A DNA stretch of 64,000 nucleotides, taken from NCBI GenBank assembly GCA_014904985.1, contig MU128960.1, forward strand, positions 124,001 through 188,000, given 5' to 3'. This document shows positions 24,485 to 35,088 of this stretch, in pieces. Each line of letters starts with the position of its first letter. Positions within the stretch are counted from its first letter, which is position 1. Under the pieces are notes generated by a model, which had not been told where the DNA came from, did not search any database, and worked only from the letters and a program-made list of their open reading frames with translations. A program made the translations under genes and the position numbers. Origin of the DNA: Hydnum rufescens UP504 (taxonomy: Eukaryota; Basidiomycota; Agaricomycetes; Cantharellales; Hydnaceae).

Positions 24485-27400
24485 ATGTCTGCTGATCTAC
24501 CCAAATATGATTGCGCCACACACCCATCGACTATAATCGATCCTGACCGCACTTCGCCGCTTGATACCAACCACCTCTATCTTCTTTCTGTCTATGATCA
24601 AAAAAGGTTCCAGCTGATGAGTTCTCTTTCGGCCCATATGATCGCGCTGGCTGGGCCCCTGTTGGTGTAGCACACTTCAGTGCTGATGATCAGTCATTCC
24701 GCCTTACGGATCACAAGATCAAAAAGTCGTACTGGAACGTTGGCCTTACACTCGCTTTCTTGGTCGGATGCTCATGAAGGCACTGCAAGAACTCCTGTCG
24801 GTTCTCTTCAGTTTTCGGACGACCTCGGTAGCTTCCTTGGAGTGGTAATGACTAGCAATGGCGGAAAATGTACAGTCCAGGGGGTTATTATCACCGGTTA
24901 TCATACCAAGAGAGCCAAGGCTTCCGGAGGTGCGGCGTTTGACTCGTACGATTTTTTCTTCGGAGCAGTCAGGTCCACTGGAGGAGGTCCTGAACTAGAG
25001 CCCCTGGTAAGGGAATCGTTAACCCTTATATGATCCTACTTAACCGATCGGCAGTGCCAATTTTGGGATCCCGACAACTATGATGACGAAGACGACCACG
25101 GATTCACGTACGATGTATCTCCTGATGCCCACTGGATTGGGGGAATAGGTGGCCGTTTTGTTAAACCTCGCGGTGTAGGGGAGTGTGCATTTGTCAGCTT
25201 TGACATCACCCTTAAACCGGATCTGAGGTCATTCGAGGGTACCTTCTCCAACGATAACGAGGTTACCGAATATAACTGGACAGGAACCGCGTTCGAGATT
25301 CCTGAAGAGACCCGGAAACTCATCGAGGACCGAGTGAAGAACAAACCGAGGGCCGTTATGGTACCCAATGCGGAGGAGGCCTTTTATAAAGCCCAGGAAA
25401 GTGCCCCGGCATCTTATGCTGTCGACGTTTATTTGCCCGCCGCTATGCCTGACACCCCACCACCTTACGCCTCGATGGCGGCATATTCTTCTGGAGAACC
25501 AGTAGGCATGAGCGAGCTGAAACTTTGGCAGATCAGCTCATACAGATACGCGAAAAATCCAAAGACGGGGGAAATGGATGCGAAGGATGTCGTCCAAGAG
25601 TATGTTGGAAAGGCATCTCACAACGTATGCAGTTATACATTGATGTTGAGGAATATTGCTGATGAGACGCGTGTTAGATGTTTATGTCTTCACTTCCTAG
25701 GAGCGCGAAGGACAAGTTTCGCTTCAGTGACAGTGCCTTCCCTCTTCAGGATGAGGAAAAAGACATCAAGGAGCGTCATGCCAAGTTTAATGCCGCTGCA
25801 TCTATTCCATATTTCGCGCAAGCCGTCCAGCAGTCGGTTGTCGCCACCGAGAAGCAGAAGAAAGAAATTGACAGCGATAAAATCGAAGCATGGTTTACAG
25901 CAATGAGTTCATTGAAGCCGCCGGCGGACGACGAACCTGATCCTGTCGAACAAGCTGGTTTGAAGCGGGACGACAAGCTGAGGGAACTTCAAGATGCATA
26001 TTCTGCACAGATGGACGACTTGTACAAATTCTATTACAAGATCAAAGTCGCCGACTTCGCCGAATATTGCCTCGATCAGGCTACAGCCAAGACATGGTTC
26101 GACAAGCTCAAGGCTTATGTTGAGAGTAATGCATTTGTAGCACAATGGGTCAGCTTAGTATGTGTTATCTCTCTCTCGATCCCTACATCTCTGGATGAGT
26201 GCTGACTTGCATGTCTACAGAATGCGGATATCAATTACAAGGAAGGCTCTCGTAACATCATGGAAGCTTCTGTGAAGTTCAACATCTTAGAGGATATTGG
26301 CTACCCCAACGCTGAGGTGAAGGATCGCCAAACTCCAGATGTAAGCCTAAAAACATCCGCCTACTCGTCTCTTTGTACTGATGACATGTATTCAGATTAT
26401 CAAGACTCTGGCAAGTTCGGCTGCAATGGCATCTTTCGCCACTTCTGTCAAATATGATGCTACTCTTGAAAAATCACTTATGGACGTAAGTCGCTGATTC
26501 GTTCTATTCACTTGCTTAACAATCCATTTCCATTCTTTATTAGCTGATTAACGACGTGGGAGCCTGTACGGAAGAGGAGATTAGAGAAAAATATGGGGAC
26601 ATGGTTGAAGGTACCTGTCCCAGTCTTTGTAGATTTGGTGAATTTCTGACTTATGATTGAACCAGCATGGAAGCAGCATCAGGCTTGTGGCTCTTCCCAT
26701 AATCTTGATTCATTATTTACCCATCCATCCTAGGAGCTTACGCAAGCATATGGATCGACTAAGGTATTTGGCGATTGGTTACTTAAAGTAATGAGGCACT
26801 ATGGACAAGGGGGTAAGGATGGCTTCCTCAGCTTGCTTCAAATGGCCGGCGACGACATGAAGAGGATCTGGAAGAAGTTTAAGAATGGGAAGTCCCGAGG
26901 AGAAATCCTGCAGGAATTTTCGGAGGCAGTCGTCGAGCTTGCCGAAGAATCGATGAAGGATCCTAAACGATGGGAAAAGATTTCAGAGGCTTGGAACAAG
27001 GTGGGTCATTCAGCGATCACATTTTACTACGCTCACATGCGCATCCTCACTTATCTTTCTCCAGTTCAAAGGCGGCATCAAGGCCGTCTTTGCTAACTTA
27101 GCTCTCATGGCCTCTGCAGCAGCCCTCATTGCTGTAGCTGCTGGTCAGTGGGGCGCAGTAGATCCTGCCATGCGCGTTTACTTGGGATTGGAAGCTTTCA
27201 CACATGCCCTGCGGGGATTCAAACTCTTTGCATCAACGACGCTCGGAAAGCTTATCAAAACCAAATTATTGGATAACAAACGATTCCTGAAACGTGTTGG
27301 AGAATGGTTTACCAAAGAAGGTGTTCCAAAGGATGTACCGGGGGGCTCTATGCTTGGAAAACTGTGCGTCTTCATCTGAATGCTGCTTGGTACTAACATT

Positions 27401-27897
27401 TACTTACACCCATTGTTATGCGATCGGCAGCGTCGGAAAGAATGCGAAAGTACTCTTGAAACGTTTGGGCGCCGTGTTGGCGGTTGCGATGGTTGTGGTT
27501 TGTGCCTTTGACTTCAAGAATGCTCTTGTAAGAGATTCTACAACTGATTCATGGATGAATTTTGACGCTTGCGTGAACACCTTAGGAGACTGGAGACAAT
27601 CTCGAGATCGCCCAGGCTTCTATTTTCCTAGTACTCGCTATCATTGATGTGGCAGTCGTTGCTACAGGAATGGTTGCTAACATCGCAGGTGCGAGTGCTG
27701 TGGCAGCTTGCGCCGGCCCCATAGGACTCGTGTTCGCAGCCATAGGGTTTATGGTCGCCATCGTCTTTTTCATCATCCAGTTATCGAACCCCAGGCCGCC
27801 TCCTGATCCTGTCCAAGATTTCATTGATGATGAACTTAAGAAAGGAGGTTGGAAGAAGGAACAACCCAAGTCAATGGATATGCGTGCTGCTGTGTAG
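24485..27897 (+). CDS. Large unrecognised protein with hydrophobic C-terminal third
   Basis: About 900 residues over roughly a dozen exons. N-terminal half: two beta-rich-looking parts (FGPYDRAGWAPVGVAHFS; DDLGSFLGVVMTSNGG; then FVKPRGVGECAFVSFDITLK). Middle: charged helices (KDKFRFSDSAFPLQDEEKDI; EEEIREKYGDMVE; MKRIWKKFKNGKSRGEILQE). C-terminal third: at least four hydrophobic stretches (LALMASAAALIAVAAGQWGA at about 27100; LGAVLAVAMVVVCAF at 27475; ASIFLVLAIIDVAVVATGMV at 27620; GPIGLVFAAIGFMVAIVFFI at 27720), then PRPPPDPVQDFIDDELKK. Introns with good borders include 24729-24789, 25626-25709, one ending in CTACAG before 26221, and 26683-26733, which appears GC-AG. The start ATG 24485 and the body differ by one base at a run of six A (24600-24605), where one extra A would give DQKKVPADEF. 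No signal peptide. The layout resembles proteins that insert into membranes; no function is assigned. Confidence 0.7.
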
Positions 27898-29029
27898 TTT
27901 CGTTGTTTTTACTCAACGCTCACTGACACGATTCAGTTGGGCCCAAATCTGTGTACAATATACGTTGTTGTCTCTCGCTAGCGGGACTTAGAAGTCCTGG
28001 ACTTCCGTTGACCGCACCCATATCGTCAACTGGCTATGCCGCCCAGTATATTATTAGGCCTTGAATGCCATCATATTAGACTCGGTTTGGTCAAACCCCG
28101 AAACCGGAATTATTTCCCTCCATAAAGGTAATTTCGCCTTCAGCAAGGTAATTCTACGTACTGTGCTCACATAGGAGTCATGGTTATACGTTACAATATT
28201 GGGGTGCCATTCAAATTTGAGGTGGAGTTGACAGAGGTGTTATCGGGTTTCACATCTCAAGTCGCGTACTCGTGCACTTCACTGACTGGCTCGGCCTAGG
28301 ATGTATCCAGGAGGCCCATCTTCCCCGTTCGGTGAGTGTGAAGATGTACATGGTATTTTCACGTCACGTCATCCCCGAAGAACCTGTGGTATTCATCCAT
28401 CAACTCATTCTATCTGCTACCAAGCCAGGCGCAACGGAGCTGTTGACGAGTGATACCGTTCTCGTAACGTACATACTTATAGTGAGTACGGCCGACGCAT
28501 CCAATTCGTCCTTGGAATCAGTGGGGTGTTCTTCAAGGCCATCCTGATGGCCTTCCCATTCAGCGGGACGACTGTGGAGTGACAAACCTCCTTTTCTTTT
28601 CTTGGCTTTTCTTGATGAATATCAGGTGAAGGAAACCAGGTCTTAATCGCAGATATTCCCTGTGCAGCCACCGGTTTCACACCGAGTGCATTCCGCGTTC
28701 GTCCAAGAATACCAAGAAAGCCCGCGGGCCTCATAAATTGTTACCCAGGGTGAGATCGTAGAGCCTACTATCCCACGACCACAACCCTCGGAATACCCTG
28801 TACATTTCCCCAAGCATGGTGAAGCTTGGAGGAGAAAGTCACGCCACGAAAGTTACGAGGCCAGCCGCGTGACAAAGACATATAAAGTTCGAGTTCTAAA
28901 TATAACCAATCGATAACACTGCGAAGCGAGGCCTACAGGGGTTCACAATCAGGGGGTGCGTATCGATGATACATTTTACGCACCCGATCTAATGATTTCC
29001 AAAAGCCCCCAAAAGAACGCACCCAGGTT
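27898..29029. other. Convergent 3' intergenic region
   Basis: Between the 3' ends of the large gene (+) and the beta-lactamase-like gene (-). No gene supported; the frames at 28272-28734 are without features. Confidence 0.4.
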
Positions 29030-31088
29030 CTATTGATGTGCGCCAAGCTCTTTGTCGAGGTCTTCGCGCTCTGGCGTCTGGACGATGGCCCATACAAGCT
29101 TCTCGAAATCGTCTTTCAAGTCCATCAATTGGGGGTCAGCAAAAGGAAGCAGCTGTATGCGCATACAGCAGATGTGAATAACTATACCGAGAGCCCCGGA
29201 TGGACCCATAATCATAGCTTACCTGGGTGCCGAACATGTACCCCTTCCCTGTGACCTCGTCGATGGCATACCACATATCTAAACACGTGGTCAGCCAGAC
29301 GTCTGATATCAACAATGAATGATAAGAATAGTGGCGTACTACCGATCCCACACCACCCATAGCTTCCCGGTGGACGTCCAGAGACCGTCTGGGAAGCATA
29401 TTCTATTAGAATAAAAAATTCGAGAAATGATTGCATGAGGATGAACGCCTACGGGTGCTATCGCGACTTCACATTGAAGTAGATTGATCCCCACACCTTC
29501 ACCTGGAATAGTAGACTTGAAAATCTGGCCAAAACTGATCAAAGGCATCGCGTCAGTCGTCCCCGATGTGATTGATCTAAATTAACGGTACTGGTAGTGG
29601 ACTCCACTCACTCATAGGCAAGGCTCTTCATGTGGCCTAGTACGCTGTCGAACGCAATACGTCAAAGTTTCGTTAGTGCTTCACCGAAAAAATTTACGCA
29701 AAGCGAGTGGCCAAGACACCTTTTCGGGTTCCAATTTAATACCTTGCTCTGTGAGAGCATCTTTGACCGCCAATTTCCATGTAGTCTCTGCGAGGATCCT
29801 CGGGTCATGACGAAGAGCGGCTTGAAGAACCTTGGTGTAAGCTTCGAGTGTGCCGAGCAAGGACCCAGTAGCAAAGTGTGCATATCCCTCGGGCGGGTCA
29901 CCTTCAACCGTGTAGATATCTAAAGCGGCCCTGCAGGTGCGCGACGAGGGGCAAGATTAGTGGTATGGAGAATGGAAGACGAACGATCGGCGTACGAGAT
30001 GAATCCTGATCCTGTGGGGGACCGAACATGCATTGTTGCCTTCCTCGCCATATGTTCTGGAGGCATATACATATCCAACTCCGAAGACGGTATTTCCAGG
30101 GGTTCAAAGATATACTTCTTGACGGCCTGACGCAAGTTGACTCCGGTGCTCCGAACGATGAATTGGCCCAACCAGTCTAATATAAAATCCGGGGTAAGTT
30201 AGTTCATCACCGATCTCGCAGCATAAAAACGTGATCCTGGCAGAACCTGTTGATGGTCCGTAACTGGGAAGCATGGTCATCGTGCCTGGCGCTCAAAGAC
30301 GCTGAAATGATAAAGGCCACTTACATGTATCCAGTCCCAGGTTCTTGGATAACCGGGCACTTTTCGCAAATCCAGTGTTCAGTGTAAAGAGCAATTGGAG
30401 GCGCCGAGATAGAGGTCGCACCACAAAATCTTCGATCAGGCCCGTTATAAACGGGAATGCCTTAAGAGGAGGGGTGCCGTCCGTGGGTTGATACTGAGGG
30501 ACACGATGTCAACGGTGAGTTCGAGTGCACAAGGTGAAACGATTCAAGCACCATTTCCATCAAAAAAGGATGCCACCACTGCATAACGTGATCAGATTCT
30601 GCTGAATCACGTTAAATGGAACATGAAAGACGCACGGAATATGCAAGACCACTCGTGTGGGTCAGTAAGCATGCGCAGAGTCACCTTCCCTTCGTAATCG
30701 TGTAGAATGGGAACTTTCTTTCCATCAGGACCGAGCTCTTTTTCATAGCCAACAATGATCTTCGAGACAAGAGAGGTCGAACCGTGTTTGAACTCCGGTA
30801 GGACTTGGACTAGTTTCTCATGATCGTCCAAATCAGCGAGAGTCATTCCATTCGGGCATAATCCTTTTTCCAGGATATAAAGGACCACGATGGAGATAGA
30901 AATCTTAGTGCAGGATACCAACGAAAGAATGTGGTCGTTCCGGAAAGGGGTCCCTGACACGGCATCGACTAGACCGAGGCGCCACTCGCAATAAGAGAAT
31001 CTTTGTCAAAAACAACGAACTGGAAACCAGGGGCGAGCCCCTGAGCCACGGCATCGTCGAAAAATTTCTGGATGACCTTTTCAGTCAT
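29030..31088 (-). pseudogene. Serine beta-lactamase/EstB-LovD-type hydrolase, frameshifted
   Basis: Starts at ATG 31088 (MTEKVIQKFFDDAVAQGLAP). The SxxK nucleophile motif is SCTK (about 30910), followed by LRML/LTHTSGLAYS. Later exons give DWLGQFIVRSTGVNL, PPEHMARKATMHVRSPTGSG, EGDPPEGYAHFATGSLLGTL, then GRPPGSYGWCGIGS, WYAIDEVTGKGYMFGTQ and the end LPFADPQLMDLKDDFEK, stop at 29030. This is the class C/penicillin-binding-like family used in fungi as esterase or acyltransferase. Two single-base lesions break it: one missing base near 30970-30980 (GAS/GLVDAVSGTPF) and one extra base near 30663-30668 (RML/LTHTSG). The exon around 30480-30340 is also poorly preserved (DWIH in a shifted frame). 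A TATA-like TTATAAG lies near 31153. Sequencing error is possible, but several lesions in one gene favour decay. Confidence 0.72.
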
Positions 31089-32116
31089 GATGTGGGTGGA
31101 ACGAAGACCAAAGAGAGTTGAGCAGCCTGAAGAAACTTGAGTGTATGCACTCTTATAAGATCGCGGAATTCACCGCATCGCATCCGATCTGCTTTATAGC
31201 TAATAAAATATATATTGCGGCGTTGACAGCCACAGCGTGGAGGACGGATCTAAGACAAGGGTGATTGGGGTCCTTCATTGGAGAGTGCTTGTCGCACGGC
31301 CCATTTATGCATCCACACTCTCGTGGCCAAGTACAGACCTTACAATCTGCATCTCGGACGGATCTGACCTCGGCGCCTTGACCAGACCCCAGACCCGTCG
31401 TCAGACGGTCTGCTTACGAGACTACTTCTTCAGCGAACCTGAACGACGGGACTGTTACTATTGATTCCGATTCTCTTGTTTAGACATAGGGGGTGAAAGA
31501 AATCTGCGCGGCCAATGTTCTTTTAGGAAGCGAAGAGAAGAAGGATAGCCTGCTACAAGGGGTGCGGACTGAATGGGGTCTGTTGGGCCGAAATTCCCCA
31601 GGACCAGCGATGTGGGCATCGAATCTGCCTTCACCACACTCGACATATGGGTCGTCGGCTACAAATTCGGCCTCGTTCCCAACGTCGACCAAGGGCTGGA
31701 GAACTGGTGAGCAAGGGTGTTATGGAAGGAAAACATCCGGCGCTACATCACGACGCTTGCTGCTAATACAGGGGCTCGAATGAGACGTTCCATTGGTCTG
31801 GAATGAGAAGGGAGAGAGTCGATGGAGTTAGAAGGTGGATCCGGGTTCAATGAATGGATAAATGTGGAGATGGTTGTGGGAAATGAGACCGATCGTAGTG
31901 GCTCGCAGGGAGTATGAAAGGGGGATGGATCCATGATCTTACAGTATATGGAGATCTGAACAACATCTTTCTAGATCTGCGAATAGAACTAGATATACGG
32001 TGCGCAAACAGCTTTCCAAGAGGAAAAGATGTATCAAACACAAGGCCAACACCACGCGAGGCGGGGCAATTCCCGTGACCCGGGAAGTTCCGGTCAAATT
32101 GTTACGCCGTGACTGA
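31089..32116. other. Intergenic region
   Basis: No gene supported. The last about 60 bases are the part of the uL15m promoter that was also copied to 19475. Open frames at 31480-31940 on both strands have no family features. Confidence 0.4.
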
Positions 32117-33250
32117 ATGCAAGCTCTCCGCAGACTTGCCTACATTCCATCCCGCGGTTTTTTGCCGCGTCAGGCCACCATTCCATCCAGATACTATGCC
32201 TCTGTGGTAGCAAGAGATCTCATAGAGAAGAAACCCTCCTATAAGCCAGTCGTTCCTCGAACGTCGACCACGGGACTGTCACCTTTCCCCGGCTCTCGAA
32301 AACATGTATGTGGATGTGTTTGCCTAGAATCCAGAATCACCTCGCTTTACCGTGGTTTGGTTATAGCAAAAACGTTTGGGACGAGGCAAAGGTTCCGGTC
32401 ATGGTGGTACATCGACTCGAGGGCATAAAGGACAAAATGCGCGGTCTGGAAATGGGAAACCGAAGGCCGGATTCGAGGGTGGCCAAACTCCTATCACGCG
32501 AAGATTTCCAAAACGGGGGTTTTTCAATCAGTGCGTTGTTTATTATGTTCATCCATCAAGGGCTGGTCTGAATGGGCTCGCTCAGGAGTACGCGAACATG
32601 GGCGCCCTTAAATCTAGATCGCCTCCAGCATTGGATTAATCAAGGGAGGCTAATCTCTTCCCCTGAAAACCCAATTACTGCACATCATCTTTACAAGAGC
32701 AGATGTGTTCATGGCGCCCATGATGGCATCAAGCTTCTTGGCGATGTACGCCTCAAAGTCACGTCCTGGATTACGTCGCTTCGTTTACTGATTTGTTGGT
32801 CGCAGGGATCGTCGCAGTTGACGTCTACCGTCCATCTTGTCGTTTCTCGAGCATCGAAATCAGCCATCCGGGAAGTGGAGAAGCTTGGCGGCTCTGTGGT
32901 CTGTCGGTATTACAACGACCTCGGCCTCAAAGATTGCCTCAAAGGTCGCAGTCATCGGAAACTTGCAGACCCAATTCGCAAACCAGACATATGTGAGTTC
33001 CTTTTGTCATATCCCTCCTGAGACGTGGTTACCGACGTCTTGCGTCGCAGTGTGGTATTCCGACTCGCGAAACCGTGGCTATTTGTCTCCTCTGATCAAG
33101 GGCGACGAACCAGCCATCAAGGCGGAGCTAGAGTCGAGGAGGCTGAAACGTAGAGCATTACGGCCCAAGCAGCCAGACGTCACTTATCCTGTTTTCAAGC
33201 TTGACGACATGCTAGCACTTCCTAAGGGCGTCTCACCCCCTAAAGCTTAG
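32117..33250 (+). CDS. Mitochondrial ribosomal protein uL15m (yeast YmL10)
   Basis: Large-subunit mitoribosome protein. Five exons. Exon 1 is an Arg-rich mitochondrial leader ([19 protein letters not shown]). A GTATGT...TTATAG intron joins ..GSRKH to [19 protein letters not shown], the uL15 signature, which continues [10 protein letters not shown] and [22 protein letters not shown] intron leads to [17 protein letters not shown]; another (GTACGC...GTCGCAG) joins KLLGD to [20 protein letters not shown]. The last (GTGAGT...CGCAG) joins PDI to [19 protein letters not shown]. It ends GVSPPKA. All joints are in phase and the gene looks intact, in contrast to its broken neighbours. Confidence 0.92.
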
Positions 33251-33389
33251 GTCTATGACAAGTCTCAATAATTTATCGTGATCGTTGGATGCATTGACTT
33301 TCGAGCGGTCCGTTTTTCCTGATTGGCAATTATCTGCTATTACTGCCTAGACCATGTTAAGTCGAGTCAAATTTTCTCGCTAACCACCG

Positions 33390-34620
33390 CAGACAATGGT
33401 CTTTTTTCACTGTAAGTCTGAAGGAGGATACTCCTATAGGATTTGTGAAGTTGCAGAGAAAGAATGATGTGAGAACGAAACCATATGAGGATTGGAAGCA
33501 ATGGGACGTACGAAGTAAATGACAAGTGTGCTGATGGTCACATACTGCGCAGCGTAAAGCCTGCAGTGGGCTAGAAAATGGGAACTTGGAGAGATCATAT
33601 CCTTGACCTTCATACTGGTCATGGAGCGCGCGCGTATTTGAAAGGCAATACCGAACCACGTCATGAGACCAGCAATGGCTGTCATGTTAGCAAGTCATCG
33701 AGATCTTGCCGATAGATCCAGATGTTGGCGCCCAGTGTACGAAAAGCATACGGAAGTAACGCGTCGATGATGACTGAAACGTAAGGAAACTCACATGATT
33801 CGATGTGCGAGCAAAAATTTAGCGGATCCGCGGAAGTCGAAAGACCATCTATTTGAACATCATTAGTTATGGAAATAGTAGGAGATCGGTACAGAGGACA
33901 GGAACGGATCAGATCTTGCTATAGACCAGGCGGATGTCACAAGAACAGTGTTGATGACGGATAGAAGCCCCTTGATTCTAGAACGAGATACGTGAAGGTA
34001 CGAAGAGTGTAAATAGAGTCCCTGAGCCAGAATGAACGACGTATGCGATGACGAAGGGAGAGAATGCAGTGTCAGACGTTAGCCCAAGATGGCTATCGGT
34101 CGGGGGTACGAGCAAACCAATAATCCAAGCCTCCCCGATATAGAGAGGAGGATACGGATGTAGACCCGCTTGATAGCGTTGGGCAAGTTCTGGCGTGGAT
34201 TTTTGGCTTCACCGACAATCTCAGCCCCAATGTAACTGAAAGGGGCCTGAGTCACGACCCCGTACCATCCGAGGGGCCTTCCCTTGGCCCCATCTATCTC
34301 ATGAACTGGACGAATGGTCCAGGGCGCTTCCAATAATGGAAACGGATGCGATCGTGGGTTGGACGTCAAGGATAATCCCAAGCTGGACAGAAGGGTGGGA
34401 TCGACGAAAGTGAAGGATATAGAAAGAGGGACGGACAATAATAGTAAGGCTTATGATTGTGATGAAGGCGAGAACAAATTCAGCTTCGCCATTATGCACT
34501 GCTCCAAGGGAACGAGGAATATTAAGATCAAGATAAGAAAAAAATCATGGGAATCTCACATGTTGATGAAGATAATAACGACCAACTGGGACAAAGATAA
34601 GGTCTCCATTAGACATTAGA
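33390..34620 (-). pseudogene. Amino-acid permease (APC family), decayed fragment
   Basis: Minus strand, read from about 34620 down. Recognisable pieces of a Gap1-type permease in order: LSLSQLVVIIFIN; GEAEFVLAFITIISLTII; DGAKGRPLGWYGVVTQAPFS followed by YIGAEIVGEAKNPRQNLPNA and IKRVYIRIL; SPFVIAY; GLLSVINTVLVTSAWS; NMTAIAGLMTWFGIAF; GYDLSKFPFSSPLQ. Frames change between pieces in ways ordinary introns do not explain (for example around 33690-33720 and 33600), the section after SAWS lacks the conserved DLYTSSR block, and the N- and C-terminal TM helices are missing. I read it as a truncated pseudogene. It shares the gap with the HECT remnant next to it. Confidence 0.7.
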
Positions 34621-35088
34621 GTTGGCTGGAGAAATCCGGATCGGCTGGTTGACTGTCCGATCACGGGCCGGGGATTCCCAAAAGGATCCAAACCGGAGCC
34701 CTCACAGTGCGCTCCATCTGTCTATTGGATTCAGGTGCGGTTTTTCCCAGTACGTAGACAATATTCAAATCTTCAATTTAATGGAAATTCTGAGACAAAA
34801 GATGCTGCGTATGGGGAGATATACGAAACTGCGGGGTCAGATACAGTACGTCTGGTACACCTTCCAATCCAGTGATGCTTTTATCGAAGAATGGACAACC
34901 AAGTCCCATTCCTGTAACGTATTTGATATGCACTTCGGAAAGAGGAGGACCAGATGTCGGAGCGACTCTGGATTGCGCTGAAGCCTGGTAGACCTATATT
35001 AGGCTTCATTATTTGATTTGATTTTCGCCTCGGACTTGTCGCTACCGCACGCGTCCATCCCAATCTCATCGGCTGGCGACTTTGTGGG

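Noticed and set aside
24729..24789. Second apparent frameshift in the large gene
   Set aside because: A 61-nt GT-AG intron (GTACTG...CTGCAAG) joins KIKKS to TPVGSLQFSDD in frame, so no lesion is needed.
33690..34080. Amino-acid permease as an intact gene with unusual introns
   Set aside because: Some joints can be made with introns, but the DLYTSSR block and both terminal parts are absent.
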